Below are positions 63,446-64,000 of a DNA stretch of 64,000 nt, piece by piece. Under the pieces are notes generated by a model. It ran no database searches, had not been told where the DNA came from, and saw only the letters and a program-made list of their open reading frames with translations. A program made the position numbers and the translations under genes. Positions within the stretch are counted from its first letter, which is position 1. Every line of letters starts with the position of its first letter. Source of the stretch: Clavaria fumosa (Eukaryota; Basidiomycota; Agaricomycetes; Agaricales; Clavariaceae); NCBI GenBank assembly GCA_951802425.1, contig OX637799.1, forward strand, positions 3,224,001 through 3,288,000, in the 5' to 3' direction.

Positions 63446-64000
63446 TTAGGTGGAGGGGGGCGAGCCGGGCGACGCCTGCAAAATTCCTTCGGGCTCCTTA
63501 AGCCCGGACTCCGCTCCCACTTCTCCTGCCTCCGCCTCCGCCTCTTCCTCCGCCTCTTTCTCCGACCCCACCTCCTTCGCCTTTCCCTTCTCCTTCTCCT
63601 TCCCCATCACCTCCACCACCATGTCCTCCGCCTCCGCCCTCAGAACCTCTGCCTTCTCCTTCCTCACCTCCTCCGCTGCCTCCGCCTTCTCCGCCACCTC
63701 CATCCTCTTCCCCCACTTCTCCAAAATCCCGCGGAGAATCTTCCGATCCTCCGCCGTGGCCTTCCGCTCTGCTGCGGCCTCCGCCCTCCACTCCTCCATC
63801 ACAAACACCCCCCTCAGGACCACGCTATGCGTGGCCTGCATCAAATTTTTAACCTCCTCCTCCATCCGCCAACCCCGCGGCACCCACATCTCCGCCCTAT
63901 CCTCCTCTGACTCTGCGGACCGCTTGGTCTGCGTCCCCTTCGCCTTTTTCCGCTCCGGCCTCTCCGCCTCTCCTCCTCCGCACTTCTGCTTCGCCCCCGC
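63446..64000 (-). CDS. Antisense ORF in C: basic then coiled-coil protein, partial
   Basis: Open on the minus strand from the window edge (64000) to the stop at 63446, at least 184 residues; an ATG is present at 63889 but the frame is open before it. At the edge it reads AGAKQKCGGGEAERP, then a basic stretch (ERKKAKGTQTKR), acidic residues, a helix containing WRMEEEVKNLMQ, and long Ala/Glu/Lys heptad-rich segments. The Cys preceded by six residues at the edge could be the last Cys of a zinc cluster, as in B's antisense gene. Position (between pol and the expected 3' LTR), direction and domain order match B. Function unknown; it is probably the last exon of a spliced gene. Confidence 0.65.
   Translation of the reverse strand, partial: AGAKQKCGGGEAERPERKKAKGTQTKRSAESEEDRAEMWVPRGWRMEEEVKNLMQATHSVVLRGVFVMEEWRAEAAAERKATAEDRKILRGILEKWGKRMEVAEKAEAAEEVRKEKAEVLRAEAEDMVVEVMGKEKEKGKAKEVGSEKEAEEEAEAEAGEVGAESGLKEPEGILQASPGSPPST

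Larger units (their letters stand above)
50232..64000 (+). mobile_element. C: chromovirus LTR retrotransposon, split by a giant foldback element, runs off the window
   Basis: 5' LTR 50232-50956, self-priming site, gag 50997-52172, pol in -1 frame from 52169, chromodomain to 62917, repeated 3' tail, antisense ORF from 63446. The 3' LTR is beyond 64000. At least six in-frame TGA codons replace expected Arg codons in pol, so the copy is dead. CTCCG and CCGGA words are strikingly frequent in coding and non-coding parts. The foldback element 54183-61102 interrupts RNase H. The predicted target duplication is CTGCC (50227-50231). Confidence 0.92.

Noticed and set aside
1..64000. tRNA or rRNA genes
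   Set aside because: I found no cloverleaf with A/B boxes or rRNA-like sequence on reading; a tRNAscan-type run was not possible, so small RNA genes cannot be excluded.

Overview
The window looks like a transposon-rich, gene-poor stretch of a filamentous fungus, most likely an agaricomycete basidiomycete. The evidence is the abundance of chromodomain Ty3/gypsy elements, introns of about 50-60 bp with GT...AG ends in every spliced gene found, and decay of old copies mainly by CpG to TpG change. I cannot name the species. Host genes are nearly absent. The only clear one is a pyridoxamine/pyridoxine 5'-phosphate oxidase gene (48598-49466, minus strand, one intron). Next to it is a broken fragment of an unidentified host-type gene (49797-50231).

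Left third (1-24782): a four-level nest of LTR retrotransposons, with each insertion bounded by an exact target-site duplication. An old decayed plus-strand chromovirus (A0, 1-24782) was hit by a minus-strand copy of the same family (A2, 2736-23767, duplication CATCC). A2 was hit by a nearly pristine plus-strand copy (A1, 6888-22403, duplication GGTAT). A1's gag was hit by an unrelated gypsy element (B, 8548-18443, duplication ACGT). Across B, A1's gag-pol stays in one frame. B carries gag-protease and pol in -1 overlap and, on the opposite strand, a five-exon gene for a 445-residue Zn2Cys6 protein.

Middle (24783-42400): a CAGTGGC/ACCAGG-type minisatellite holding a duplicated 202-bp palindromic MITE, two solo LTRs of a separate family (27099-28501 minus; 30723-32110 plus), two copies of an hAT-like MITE (23966-24403; 30473-32298, the second split by a solo LTR), and a second nested chromovirus pair (A3, 28645-41114, containing A4, 35042-39844). 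All family A copies seem to use Tf1/sushi-type self-priming: the 12 bases after the 5' LTR are complementary to a 12-mer inside the LTR, and a compensatory base pair differs between the two subfamilies.

42400-48230: GC-richer sequence with short conflicting ORFs, minisatellites and two related blocks. I could not assign function there.

Right (50232-64000): a third chromovirus (C). It has a 5' LTR with its own 11-nt self-priming match, gag, -1 frameshift, and a pol with several CGA to TGA stops, and it continues past the window. Its RNase H region is split by a 6.92-kb, nearly non-coding, giant inverted-repeat DNA element (54183-61102) with degenerate 29-bp termini and a TATCTCG duplication. 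Its arms are filled with a 107-bp ATGCAT-rich satellite. Downstream of pol, C also carries an antisense coiled-coil ORF in the same position and orientation as B's antisense gene. Two distinct gypsy lineages therefore appear to carry an antisense accessory gene; this is the most interesting system in the window.
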